Positions 1-5,199 of a DNA stretch of 8,853 nt are shown piece by piece. Every line of letters begins with the position of its first letter. Within the stretch, counting starts at the first letter, position 1. The position numbers and the translations under genes are program-made. This DNA is from Frankiales bacterium (GTDB lineage: Bacteria > Actinomycetota > Actinomycetes > Mycobacteriales > SCTD01), in contig JAODNB010000018.1 in assembly GCA_025464795.1 (NCBI GenBank), positions 1-8,853 on the forward strand, in the 5' to 3' direction. Below the pieces are notes generated by a model that was given only the letters and a program-made list of their open reading frames with translations, did not search any database and had not been told where the DNA came from.

Positions 1-170
1 GAGGGCTTCAGCACGATCGGGCTGTTGGACCCGGCAGCCTGCAGCGAGTGGCCGTCCACGGTTGCCGTGATGTCGAGGCCGCCGCCCGCCGCATGCGCCG
101 GCAGGCCCACGCCGGCGACCAGCCCAAGGGCCGCGACGGCCAGACCGGCACGTGCTCCCCCGATGCGCAT
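1..170 (-). CDS. Secreted or membrane protein, N-terminal part only (runs off window start)
   Basis: Only the first 56 codons are visible, starting at ATG 170-168 and running off the left edge. The start MRIGGARAGLAVAALGLVAG continues to GVGLPAHAAGG: a basic n-region, an Ala/Gly/Leu/Val hydrophobic core and an AHA cleavage site near residue 29-30, which is a textbook Sec signal peptide. The mature part begins GGGLDITATVDGHSLQAAGS, with alternating hydrophobic residues that suggest a beta-sandwich (Ig-like) extracellular domain; this is inference. The ATG is the only one in frame before the signal peptide. There is no convincing ribosome binding site, but a promoter-like element ends 6 bases upstream, so a leaderless mRNA is likely. 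It diverges from another exported Ig-like protein gene, suggesting a cell-surface pair. The family cannot be identified from this fragment. Confidence 0.72.
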   Translation of the reverse strand, partial: MRIGGARAGLAVAALGLVAGVGLPAHAAGGGLDITATVDGHSLQAAGSNSPIVLKP

Positions 171-297
171 GAGCGGACCGTAACGGGAGGGGTGACCGCT
201 GTCAGCCTCGTGGGGCACCGACGTGGGGACCGGTCCTGCGTGGCAGTCGCCCGGGGGGCGCCTTGACGCGCCTGTCGGGGAGGACGACCGTCGCGGG
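171..297. promoter_or_regulatory. Shared divergent control region between two exported-protein genes
   Basis: This 127-base gap lies between the divergent ATG (170) and GTG (298). It holds the minus-strand promoter at 177-205. For the plus-strand gene it offers a TTGACG -35-like hexamer at 263-268, with a poor -10 (GACCGT, 286-291) after a 17-base spacer. A purine run GGGGAGG at 277-283 lies 14 bases before the GTG, far for a ribosome binding site. If the weak promoter is real, transcription would start at about the GTG itself. No clear operator palindrome is seen. Confidence 0.35.
177..205 (-). promoter_or_regulatory. Sigma-70-type promoter for the leftmost minus-strand gene, leaderless
   Basis: Read on the minus strand: a -35-like CTGACA (205-200), exactly 17 bases of spacer, and a -10-like TACGGT (182-177). 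The -35 matches TTGACA in 5 of 6 positions, and the -10 keeps the TAnnnT positions that matter most. The predicted transcription start falls at about 170-171, on or next to the ATG at 170, which would explain why that start has no Shine-Dalgarno sequence. Leaderless transcripts are common in actinobacteria. This is a pattern match only. Confidence 0.5.
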
Positions 298-1323
298 GTG
301 ATCATCGATCGGTTGCGTGCCTTGACCGTGCTGGTGGCGGTCGCGGCCGCCGTGGGTCTCGCCGCTCCTGCAGCCGCCGACAGCGGCTTGTGCAACAGCG
401 GCCGCGGTGCGTCCGGCCCGAACGGCTACGTGCTCACCGCCGGACCCAAGGGCACCACCTCGGTACCTGGCGCACCGTTCACCCTCTCGACGCAGGTGAC
501 GGTCAACGGCCGACCCGTGAGCGGGTTCTGCGTCGACGTCGTCCAGAACGCAGGACCGAGCACCGGGTGGCCGCGCAGCGCCGTCACCGACGCACAGGGC
601 GTCGCCAGCGTGACGTGGACCAGCACTGCTGAGGGCATCGACTCGGTCACGGCTGAGTACCGCGACAACAGCGGTCAGGTCGTCGGTGACACCGCTCGCC
701 ACACCTGGGCGAAGGCCTCCCCGTCCCCGCGGCCGTCGGTCACCCGCACGCCGACGCCCTCACCTCGGCCGGCACCGACACCGACGTCGTCACCCGCGCC
801 CCGTCCGAGCTCCTCCCCGACGCCCTCCCCGACCGTTAGCCCGACGGCTTCGCCGTCCTCGTCAGCGTCCCCCACGACGTCACCCAGCCCCACGCCGTCA
901 GGCTCACCGACCAGCCCGGCCGTCACCGCGTCGCCGAGCCCAGGTCCGGCAACGATCCACCTCGACTCGCCGTCGGCCCTACCCGGAGGGAGCGCTTCCT
1001 TGAGCGGAGGCAGCTGCCCTCCCGGCTCCGCCGTCACCTTCGCGGTCGAGGGAGCACCAGCCGGGGCCGCGACGGCGAGGCCGGACGGCACGTTCGAGGG
1101 CACCGTGCAGCTCCCGGACACCTCGATCGGCGCACACGTGATCCAGGCAATGTGCGGAGGGCGCACTGCCTCAGCTCCGATCGACCTCGTGGTGTCGTCG
1201 GCTTCCTCGGCGCCGTCTGGTGCCGGAGCAACGGTGGCAGCCGTCTTCCTGTTCTTCCTCCTGCTGGGCTCGGTGCTGCTCACCCGCAACCACGGAAGGG
1301 AGCGCGCCGGAGAGCCCGACTGA
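298..1323 (+). CDS. Membrane-anchored cell-surface protein with two Ig-like domains and a Pro/Ser/Thr linker
   Basis: This encodes a 341-residue exported protein of unknown role. The GTG at 298 is preferred over an in-frame ATG at 223, because it puts a signal peptide at the N-terminus: residues 1-27, with core ALTVLVAVAAAVGLAAP and an AAA cleavage site before Asp28. Residues about 32-138 resemble a bacterial Ig-like (Big_1/invasin-type) domain: a VPGAPFTLSTQVTVNGRPVS strand pattern, followed by TDAQGVASVTW, a typical end-of-domain motif. Residues 141-217 are a low-complexity Pro/Ser/Thr linker. Residues 218-300 form a second beta-rich domain (HLDSPSALPGGSASLSG; PDGTFEGTVQLP). Residues about 310-328 are a transmembrane helix (VAAVFLFFLLLGSVLL), followed by a short basic tail. 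Each Ig-like domain has two Cys (32/78 and 240/286), so a disulfide in each is likely. The design resembles a wall-spanning stalk. It lies divergent to another signal-peptide gene and convergent to the FHA gene. Being exported and anchored is well supported; ligand and function are unknown. Confidence 0.85.
   Translation: MIIDRLRALTVLVAVAAAVGLAAPAAADSGLCNSGRGASGPNGYVLTAGPKGTTSVPGAPFTLSTQVTVNGRPVSGFCVDVVQNAGPSTGWPRSAVTDAQGVASVTWTSTAEGIDSVTAEYRDNSGQVVGDTARHTWAKASPSPRPSVTRTPTPSPRPAPTPTSSPAPRPSSSPTPSPTVSPTASPSSSASPTTSPSPTPSGSPTSPAVTASPSPGPATIHLDSPSALPGGSASLSGGSCPPGSAVTFAVEGAPAGAATARPDGTFEGTVQLPDTSIGAHVIQAMCGGRTASAPIDLVVSSASSAPSGAGATVAAVFLFFLLLGSVLLTRNHGRERAGEPD
718..948 (+). repeat. Low-complexity Pro/Ser/Thr linker-coding region
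   Basis: Within the surface protein gene, this stretch codes for about 77 residues almost entirely of Pro, Ser, Thr and Ala, in imperfect PTPSP, SPTAS and PSPTP units. The DNA is an irregular repeat of ccgacg, tcaccc and ccgtcc words. Such linkers hold a distal domain away from the membrane through the cell wall and are common O-mannosylation targets in actinobacteria; glycosylation here is inferred. Length variation between strains is to be expected. Confidence 0.7.
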
Positions 1324-1371
1324 CCCACCCCCCCTTCCCCCACTTCGGCTTGTGCCGCAGGCTCTTAGAGC
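1324..1371. other. Convergent gap with weak hairpin and stop-spanning palindrome
   Basis: Two converging genes meet here with only 41 bases between their stops. Bases 1346-1357 form a short GC hairpin (CGGC, loop TTGT, GCCG). Bases 1361-1371 are a perfect 11-base palindrome around one central base (GCTCT-T-AGAGC) spanning the TAA stop of the FHA gene. Neither is followed by a T-run on either strand, so intrinsic termination is weak at best. Confidence 0.25.
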
Positions 1372-2492
1372 TTGTGGTGGCTGTCGAAGACGAAGGTGCG
1401 GCCACCGAGCGAGACCTTGGTGCCCGGCGTGAGCACGACCATCTCCCCGCTGCCGAGCTTCGTCCACTCCGTCTCACCCGGCTGCGCGGTGTAGGTGCCG
1501 TTGGCCGACCCTGCGTCGAGGAGCCTCACGTCCCAGTCGACGAGCTGGATCCTGGCGTGCACGCGGGACATCGTGACGTCGGGGTCATCGAGGGTCAGCG
1601 GCGCAGCGGCGCCACTGAGGACCTCCGGCGCGTTGTCCGGCTCACGCCCGAGGACGAAGTCGCCGGCGAGGCTGTACACCGAGCCGTCGTCGAGGACGAG
1701 GACGCCGAGCGGCGGCCGAGGCCCGGACACCAGGTTGTGCGTCTGGTGGACCATCGAGATGCCGCACACCGCGCAGTAGACCGCGGTGGGGTCGTTGAAG
1801 TGCTGGCGGGAGCACTCGATGCCCTGCACGGTGACGGCGCCGTCGGCTGCCTGCTGCTCGGCCTCGGGGAGCGCGGTCTCGGCTGATCCCCTCGTCGTCC
1901 GCGAGGTCTCGCCGGCCACGGGCAGCGGGTCGGCGGCCACCGGCTCGGCTAGCGAGAAGGACTCGAAACCGGGGACCTCCACGCGCTCGGGATCCACGAG
2001 AGGCTCGCCCGGTTCGGGGGCAGAGACTGCCGGAACGGCGGACGTCAGCTGCACACCGCTCGCCGTGAGGACACCGCCCTGGAGGTCGCTCCTGCGGTTG
2101 ATGGCCCCGGCACCTGCCAGGGTCACCGTGAGCGAGGACCAGCTCCCACGCACGATCCGATCGACCCACGTGGTCGCGTCCCGGCCGGAGACCGACGACG
2201 TGCCGTTGTCGTCGATCAGCGTCAGGCTCACGTCGCCCACCAGCAGCACGGCGATGCCGTCCGACAGGGTGGAGACGACGGCCAGCGTGGGCGTGTCGTC
2301 GGTCTGCGCCACGATCCCTGCGACCTTGCGGGGCAGGAAGCGCCCGGGTTCGTCGGCATGGTCGCGGTCAGCGTTCCGGGCCAGGTCGAGCACCGCGTCG
2401 ACGATGGCCGAGTCGCTGGGGGCGACGACGATCGAGCCGCCGTAGCGGGCCACGACGCCATCGCCGTCGGCGACCTGAACGGTGAAGCTCAC
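1365..2492 (-). CDS. FHA-domain protein with zinc-ribbon-like motif and degenerate N-terminal domain
   Basis: This is a 375-residue cytoplasmic protein predicted to bind phosphothreonine. The GTG at 2492 is chosen over an upstream ATG at 2603 because GGAGG (2502-2498) lies 5 bases before it, and the longer start would run into the preceding gene. Residues 1-128 form an alpha/beta domain with IAVLLVGDVSLTLIDDNG, which faintly recalls PP2C phosphatases (VGDS-like strand) but lacks an evident metal-binding Asp set; this match is tentative. Residues 130-220 are an acidic, Pro/Ala-rich linker. Residues 227-243 hold Cys227, His231, Cys240 and Cys243 (ECSRQHFN ... YCAVCG), a zinc-ribbon-like pattern. 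Residues about 262-373 are an FHA domain with the hallmark GRE (282-284), SRVH (309-312) and NGT (331-333), in which the Arg and Ser normally contact phosphothreonine. It is the last gene of the minus-strand run, 34 bases after the membrane protein gene, suggesting it couples Ser/Thr-kinase signalling to that pair. No kinase is visible here. The FHA call is firm. Confidence 0.9.
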   Translation of the reverse strand: MSFTVQVADGDGVVARYGGSIVVAPSDSAIVDAVLDLARNADRDHADEPGRFLPRKVAGIVAQTDDTPTLAVVSTLSDGIAVLLVGDVSLTLIDDNGTSSVSGRDATTWVDRIVRGSWSSLTVTLAGAGAINRRSDLQGGVLTASGVQLTSAVPAVSAPEPGEPLVDPERVEVPGFESFSLAEPVAADPLPVAGETSRTTRGSAETALPEAEQQAADGAVTVQGIECSRQHFNDPTAVYCAVCGISMVHQTHNLVSGPRPPLGVLVLDDGSVYSLAGDFVLGREPDNAPEVLSGAAAPLTLDDPDVTMSRVHARIQLVDWDVRLLDAGSANGTYTAQPGETEWTKLGSGEMVVLTPGTKVSLGGRTFVFDSHHKL

Positions 2493-2497
2493 AACTA

Positions 2498-2502
2498 CCT
2501 CC
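2498..2502 (-). promoter_or_regulatory. Ribosome binding site fixing the GTG start of the FHA gene
   Basis: GGAGG on the minus strand with a 5-base spacer (TAGTT) to the GTG at 2492-2490. It is the only strong Shine-Dalgarno match near the start and argues against the longer ATG start at 2603. Confidence 0.75.
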
Positions 2503-2526
2503 AGTGGTGCCCGCGTGGTTGCGGGA

Positions 2527-2982
2527 TCAGACGAAGCGGCCACCGCGGAAGCGCCAGTGGACGGTGAAGACCCGCATGGGCCCGTTGGCCCACAGCCAGA
2601 CAACCAGCCACGTGGTGATGAGCGCGAACAGGAACGTCGACCTGGGGAGCCGGTAGTCGTCGTGGAACCACCAGTGGTCGAAGCGGCGGTGCACCACCAG
2701 GACGTAGGCGAGCGTTCCCTCGTTGACGATCGTGACGAGCCCGAACAGGGTCGGCCAGTCCTTCTCCCACCGGAGCTGCATGAGCCCGTGGTAGACGAGC
2801 TCCCAGCCGATGCCCAGGACGGTCAGCACGATGAGCAGACCCAGCAGCGCTCTGAGCTTGTCGCTGTAGGAAGCCCCGCTGACGCCCGGCAGGAACAGGG
2901 CGATGAGCAGCGACCAGAGACCGCCAATGATGAGGGTGATGACGATGCGGCTCTGGATCCGGCCGTTCAGGGTGGGAAGCAT
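2527..2982 (-). CDS. Small four-helix integral membrane protein of unknown function
   Basis: This is a 151-residue protein with four predicted membrane helices at about residues 13-33 (VITLIIGGLWSLLIALFLPG), 43-66, 80-98 and 115-133 (TFLFALITTWLVVWLW). The loop after helix 2 (HGLMQLRWEKDWPTLFG) and the aromatic, His-rich segment after helix 3 (HRRFDHWWFHDDYRLP) are striking. Histidines at 65, 98, 103 and 107 lie near the membrane faces and could bind a metal or haem, or face a partner; this is speculation. The ATG overlaps the stop of the oxidoreductase gene by one base (TGATG), and AAAGG (2994-2990) is 7 bases upstream, so the two are probably translationally coupled and may form a complex. 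The C-terminus is basic (WRFRGGRF). I do not recognise a characterised family. Only the existence of the gene and its membrane topology are well supported. Confidence 0.85.
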   Translation of the reverse strand: MLPTLNGRIQSRIVITLIIGGLWSLLIALFLPGVSGASYSDKLRALLGLLIVLTVLGIGWELVYHGLMQLRWEKDWPTLFGLVTIVNEGTLAYVLVVHRRFDHWWFHDDYRLPRSTFLFALITTWLVVWLWANGPMRVFTVHWRFRGGRFV

Positions 2983-4574
2983 CAGATCGCCTTTCCCCGG
3001 GCCCACTTGAGCCACTGCGAGACGGACCGCAGCGGGCCCATGTACGAGCCGAAGCCCTGCTTCGCGAGGTCGTCGCCGATCTCCTGGGCGGCGATCTGCA
3101 GCCCCAGGAAGGTGTCGACACCCGGGAAGTACCCGCCGAGCGTGGCGGTGCCGGAGGCGTACAGCTTGCCGTCCCCGTTCGCCGTGCCCTTGACCTCGAA
3201 GGTGCGCTCGACGTCCAGGCGGCCGACTGGGTTGCGCCCGGCCCCGGAGTGCGTGAGCAGATCGGCGAAGATCCGGTGCTCGGCGATGTCCGCCTCGAGG
3301 CCCGTGCAGTCGATGATGTAGGAGGCCGGGATCTCGACGATGCCGTCCTTGGTCTTCAGCCGGGTCGTCGTGCCGTTCCCCTGCGGGGCAGGGACGACAG
3401 ACTCGACGGACCCGGTGACCGTGCGGTACCAGCCCTCCTTGCGGCCGCGCTTCAGCTGCTCCTGCCAGCTCCATCTCACAGGGGTGTTGGTGCCGCCGAT
3501 GGTCTTGTAGAGGTCTGCACGGTCCTTGCCCTCGAGCTTGCGCATGCGGGCCTTGAGCTGGCCACCCCACACCGACTTCGGGTAGTTGAAGCCCTGGTAG
3601 GCCCACCCGTCGCCGCCGCGGCGACGCATGAAGATCGACGGCCCGTGAGCGCCGGTGATGTAGGTGCGGAACACGTGCACGATCTGCACCTGGGTGCTCT
3701 CGCGGTCGCGGTCGTCGATGAGGCGCTGCAGGATGCGGCTCGCGACGATGCCGCCACCGCGGATGACGACCGTCCCCGGCCGCTTCTTCAGGTCCTCGTA
3801 GATGCCCTCGTGCGGCTCGTAGGCGTTCACCACCGTGGAGTAGTCGTTGTACGTCGTCCGGTAGGTCTGCAGGTCGTCGAGGAACTTCAGGCCCGGGTAG
3901 CCGACCGCGAGGTGCACCCAACGGCTCTTGTACGCGACGCGCTTCGTCGGGGTGGTCCCGGCCGGGGGAGTCAGGATCGTGAAGTAGCCACCGCCGCTCC
4001 GCTTGCGGACCATCCGCACAAGGCCCTTGTCGAGGCAGTCGAAGTAGTCGATGCGCTTGGTCTCGGCCTCCATGCTCTCGAAGGCCTGCCCTGCCTTGGG
4101 CGTGTAGTAGTTGCTGAAGATCGGCTCGGTCGCGACGTTCCAGAGGGGGAACAGCTTGTTCTTCAGCCCCTTCGCGGCGAACGCCTCGCGGACGGCGTAG
4201 CTGGGGAAGCCCCAGATGTTGTCCGGCGTGGACGCGCTGTCGGACCGCAACCGCTCACCGCGGGGGATCTGCGAGTTGCGCGTGAGGTACTCGTAGGTCG
4301 ACCACGGGACCGGGTTGTTGCCGAGGACCTTGATCTGCTCCTTCGGCACTCCCATGATCCGCAGGTAGTCCGTCGTGACGAACGAGCCGATTCCTGACCC
4401 GACCGTGACGAAGGGGACCTCGACGACGGGGATGCCGGCGGCGGCCAGCAGCTGGTCGGTCCAGACGCTCGTGCTCAGAAGGGCCTCGGTGAGGTCTCCC
4501 GTCCCGCCGCCCATGGCCTCGTCGGCTGCGTCCGGTACCGCTCCTGGCAGTCGGATCGTCTCGCGCCCGCTCAT
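2982..4574 (-). CDS. FAD/NAD(P)-binding oxidoreductase-like protein of unknown substrate
   Basis: This is a 530-residue soluble protein with two nucleotide-binding sites. The ATG at 4574 is preferred over one ten codons upstream (4604), because GGGGGAG (4585-4579) stands 4 bases before it. The N-terminal 50 residues are variable. Residues 54-75 (VPFVTVGSGIGSF...) fit the first beta-alpha-beta of an FAD site (GxGxxx[SG]). Residues 269-287 (TVVIRGGGIVASRILQ) fit a second Rossmann motif, probably for NAD(P)H. Residues 420-425 (IIDCTG) match the conserved strand before the second FAD contact in flavin monooxygenases and disulfide-reductase relatives. The C-terminal PGVDTFLGLQIAAQEIGDDL resembles the closing FAD-contact helix of that fold. 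No redox-active CxxC pair is seen, so it is not a classical disulfide reductase. There is no signal peptide or membrane helix; recruitment to the membrane by the overlapping four-helix protein is plausible. Substrate is unknown. It could also be a non-enzymatic FAD-binding sensor. Confidence 0.85.
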   Translation of the reverse strand: MSGRETIRLPGAVPDAADEAMGGGTGDLTEALLSTSVWTDQLLAAAGIPVVEVPFVTVGSGIGSFVTTDYLRIMGVPKEQIKVLGNNPVPWSTYEYLTRNSQIPRGERLRSDSASTPDNIWGFPSYAVREAFAAKGLKNKLFPLWNVATEPIFSNYYTPKAGQAFESMEAETKRIDYFDCLDKGLVRMVRKRSGGGYFTILTPPAGTTPTKRVAYKSRWVHLAVGYPGLKFLDDLQTYRTTYNDYSTVVNAYEPHEGIYEDLKKRPGTVVIRGGGIVASRILQRLIDDRDRESTQVQIVHVFRTYITGAHGPSIFMRRRGGDGWAYQGFNYPKSVWGGQLKARMRKLEGKDRADLYKTIGGTNTPVRWSWQEQLKRGRKEGWYRTVTGSVESVVPAPQGNGTTTRLKTKDGIVEIPASYIIDCTGLEADIAEHRIFADLLTHSGAGRNPVGRLDVERTFEVKGTANGDGKLYASGTATLGGYFPGVDTFLGLQIAAQEIGDDLAKQGFGSYMGPLRSVSQWLKWARGKAI

Positions 4575-4578
4575 CGCA

Positions 4579-4585
4579 CTCCCCC
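4579..4585 (-). promoter_or_regulatory. Ribosome binding site choosing the internal ATG of the oxidoreductase gene
   Basis: GGGGGAG on the minus strand, 4 bases before ATG 4574-4572. The upstream in-frame ATG at 4604 has no comparable purine run, so the shorter 530-residue product is preferred. Confidence 0.6.
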
Positions 4586-4641
4586 GAGGTCGCTGTGGCC
4601 GCATCGTTGTGGTCGAGCCAGCCGAAGTCCAGTCCTCGGCG

Positions 4642-5199
4642 CTACAGCGTCTCGTCCTCGTCCTCGAAGTCGCCCTCGATCCACTCCTTCAGCACGCGCT
4701 TGCGGACCCGCTTCGACAGCCGGTCGACGTAGACCATCCCCTCCAGGTGGTCGCTCTCGTGCTGCAGGCAGCGAGCGAGCAGTCCTGACCCGACGATCTC
4801 CACCCGCTCGCCGTGCACGTCGACCCCACGGACCACTGCGGCGTTCGGGCGGGCCACCGCCGCGCTTGGTCCGGGCACCGACAGGCATCCCTCCTCGTCC
4901 TCGTCCAGGACGCGGTCGTCCAGCGGCGGGAGCTCGAGCACCGGGTTCACGACGTGCTGCACGACGTGCTCGCCCGAGGCGTCGGGACAGTCCACGACGA
5001 ACACCCGCAGGCCCACGCCGATCTGGTTGGCGGCGAGGCCTACACCCCGCGCCGCGTACATGGACACGTACATGTCCTTCACAAGGGTGATGAGGTCCTC
5101 GTCGAAGCTCGTGACCTCGGCGCACCGCCCGTGCAGGACCGGCTCGCCGTGCAGCGTGATCGGGCGGACGGTGCCGCCCTGGCTGAGCTCGTCAGTCAC
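4642..5199 (-). CDS. def: Peptide deformylase
   Basis: Peptide deformylase removes the formyl group from the initiator Met of new proteins, using a bound metal (usually Fe2+), in the cytoplasm at the ribosome exit. The 185-residue product has all three signature motifs: I, GVGLAANQIG (52-61); II, EEGCLSVP (102-109), with metal ligand Cys105; III, QHESDHLEG (146-154), with metal ligands His147 and His151 and catalytic Glu148. Length is normal for the family. The tail is basic and then strongly acidic (EWIEGDFEDEDETL). The start is GTG 5199-5197, with AAGGAG (5214-5209) 9 bases upstream inside cobN. The gene overlaps the 3' end of cobN by 8 bases, so translation is probably coupled. This is unusual: bacterial def genes more often sit beside fmt. 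All catalytic residues are intact, so an active enzyme is expected; it may be a second copy in this genome. Confidence 0.96.
   Translation of the reverse strand: MTDELSQGGTVRPITLHGEPVLHGRCAEVTSFDEDLITLVKDMYVSMYAARGVGLAANQIGVGLRVFVVDCPDASGEHVVQHVVNPVLELPPLDDRVLDEDEEGCLSVPGPSAAVARPNAAVVRGVDVHGERVEIVGSGLLARCLQHESDHLEGMVYVDRLSKRVRKRVLKEWIEGDFEDEDETL

Noticed and set aside
223..297. N-terminal extension of the surface protein from ATG 223
   Set aside because: It would put 25 hydrophilic residues before the signal peptide. GTG 298 places the signal peptide at the N-terminus.
1346..1357. Intrinsic terminator between the convergent genes
   Set aside because: The stem is only 4 bp and has no T-run on either side. 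It is kept only as a low-confidence note in the feature list.
2493..2603. N-terminal extension of the FHA protein from ATG 2603
   Set aside because: It overlaps the membrane protein gene, is Ser/Thr/Gly/Pro-rich, and lacks a ribosome binding site. GTG 2492 has GGAGG at ideal spacing.
2527..3921. 464-codon minus-strand frame that would fuse a long Arg/Pro-rich N-terminus to the four-helix membrane protein
   Set aside because: The extra N-terminus is an out-of-frame reading of the oxidoreductase gene. The ATG at 2982 has its own ribosome binding site and a TGATG overlap with the upstream stop.
3249..4397. Plus-strand open frame (382 codons) antisense to the oxidoreductase gene
   Set aside because: The minus-strand frame has Rossmann motifs, a good ribosome binding site and operon spacing. 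The antisense frame is an Arg/Val/Ala-rich shadow.
4584..4639. CCGAGG/CCTCGG complementary pair that could mask the oxidoreductase ribosome binding site
   Set aside because: The stem is only 6 bp with a 44-base loop, which is easily expected by chance in G+C-rich DNA.
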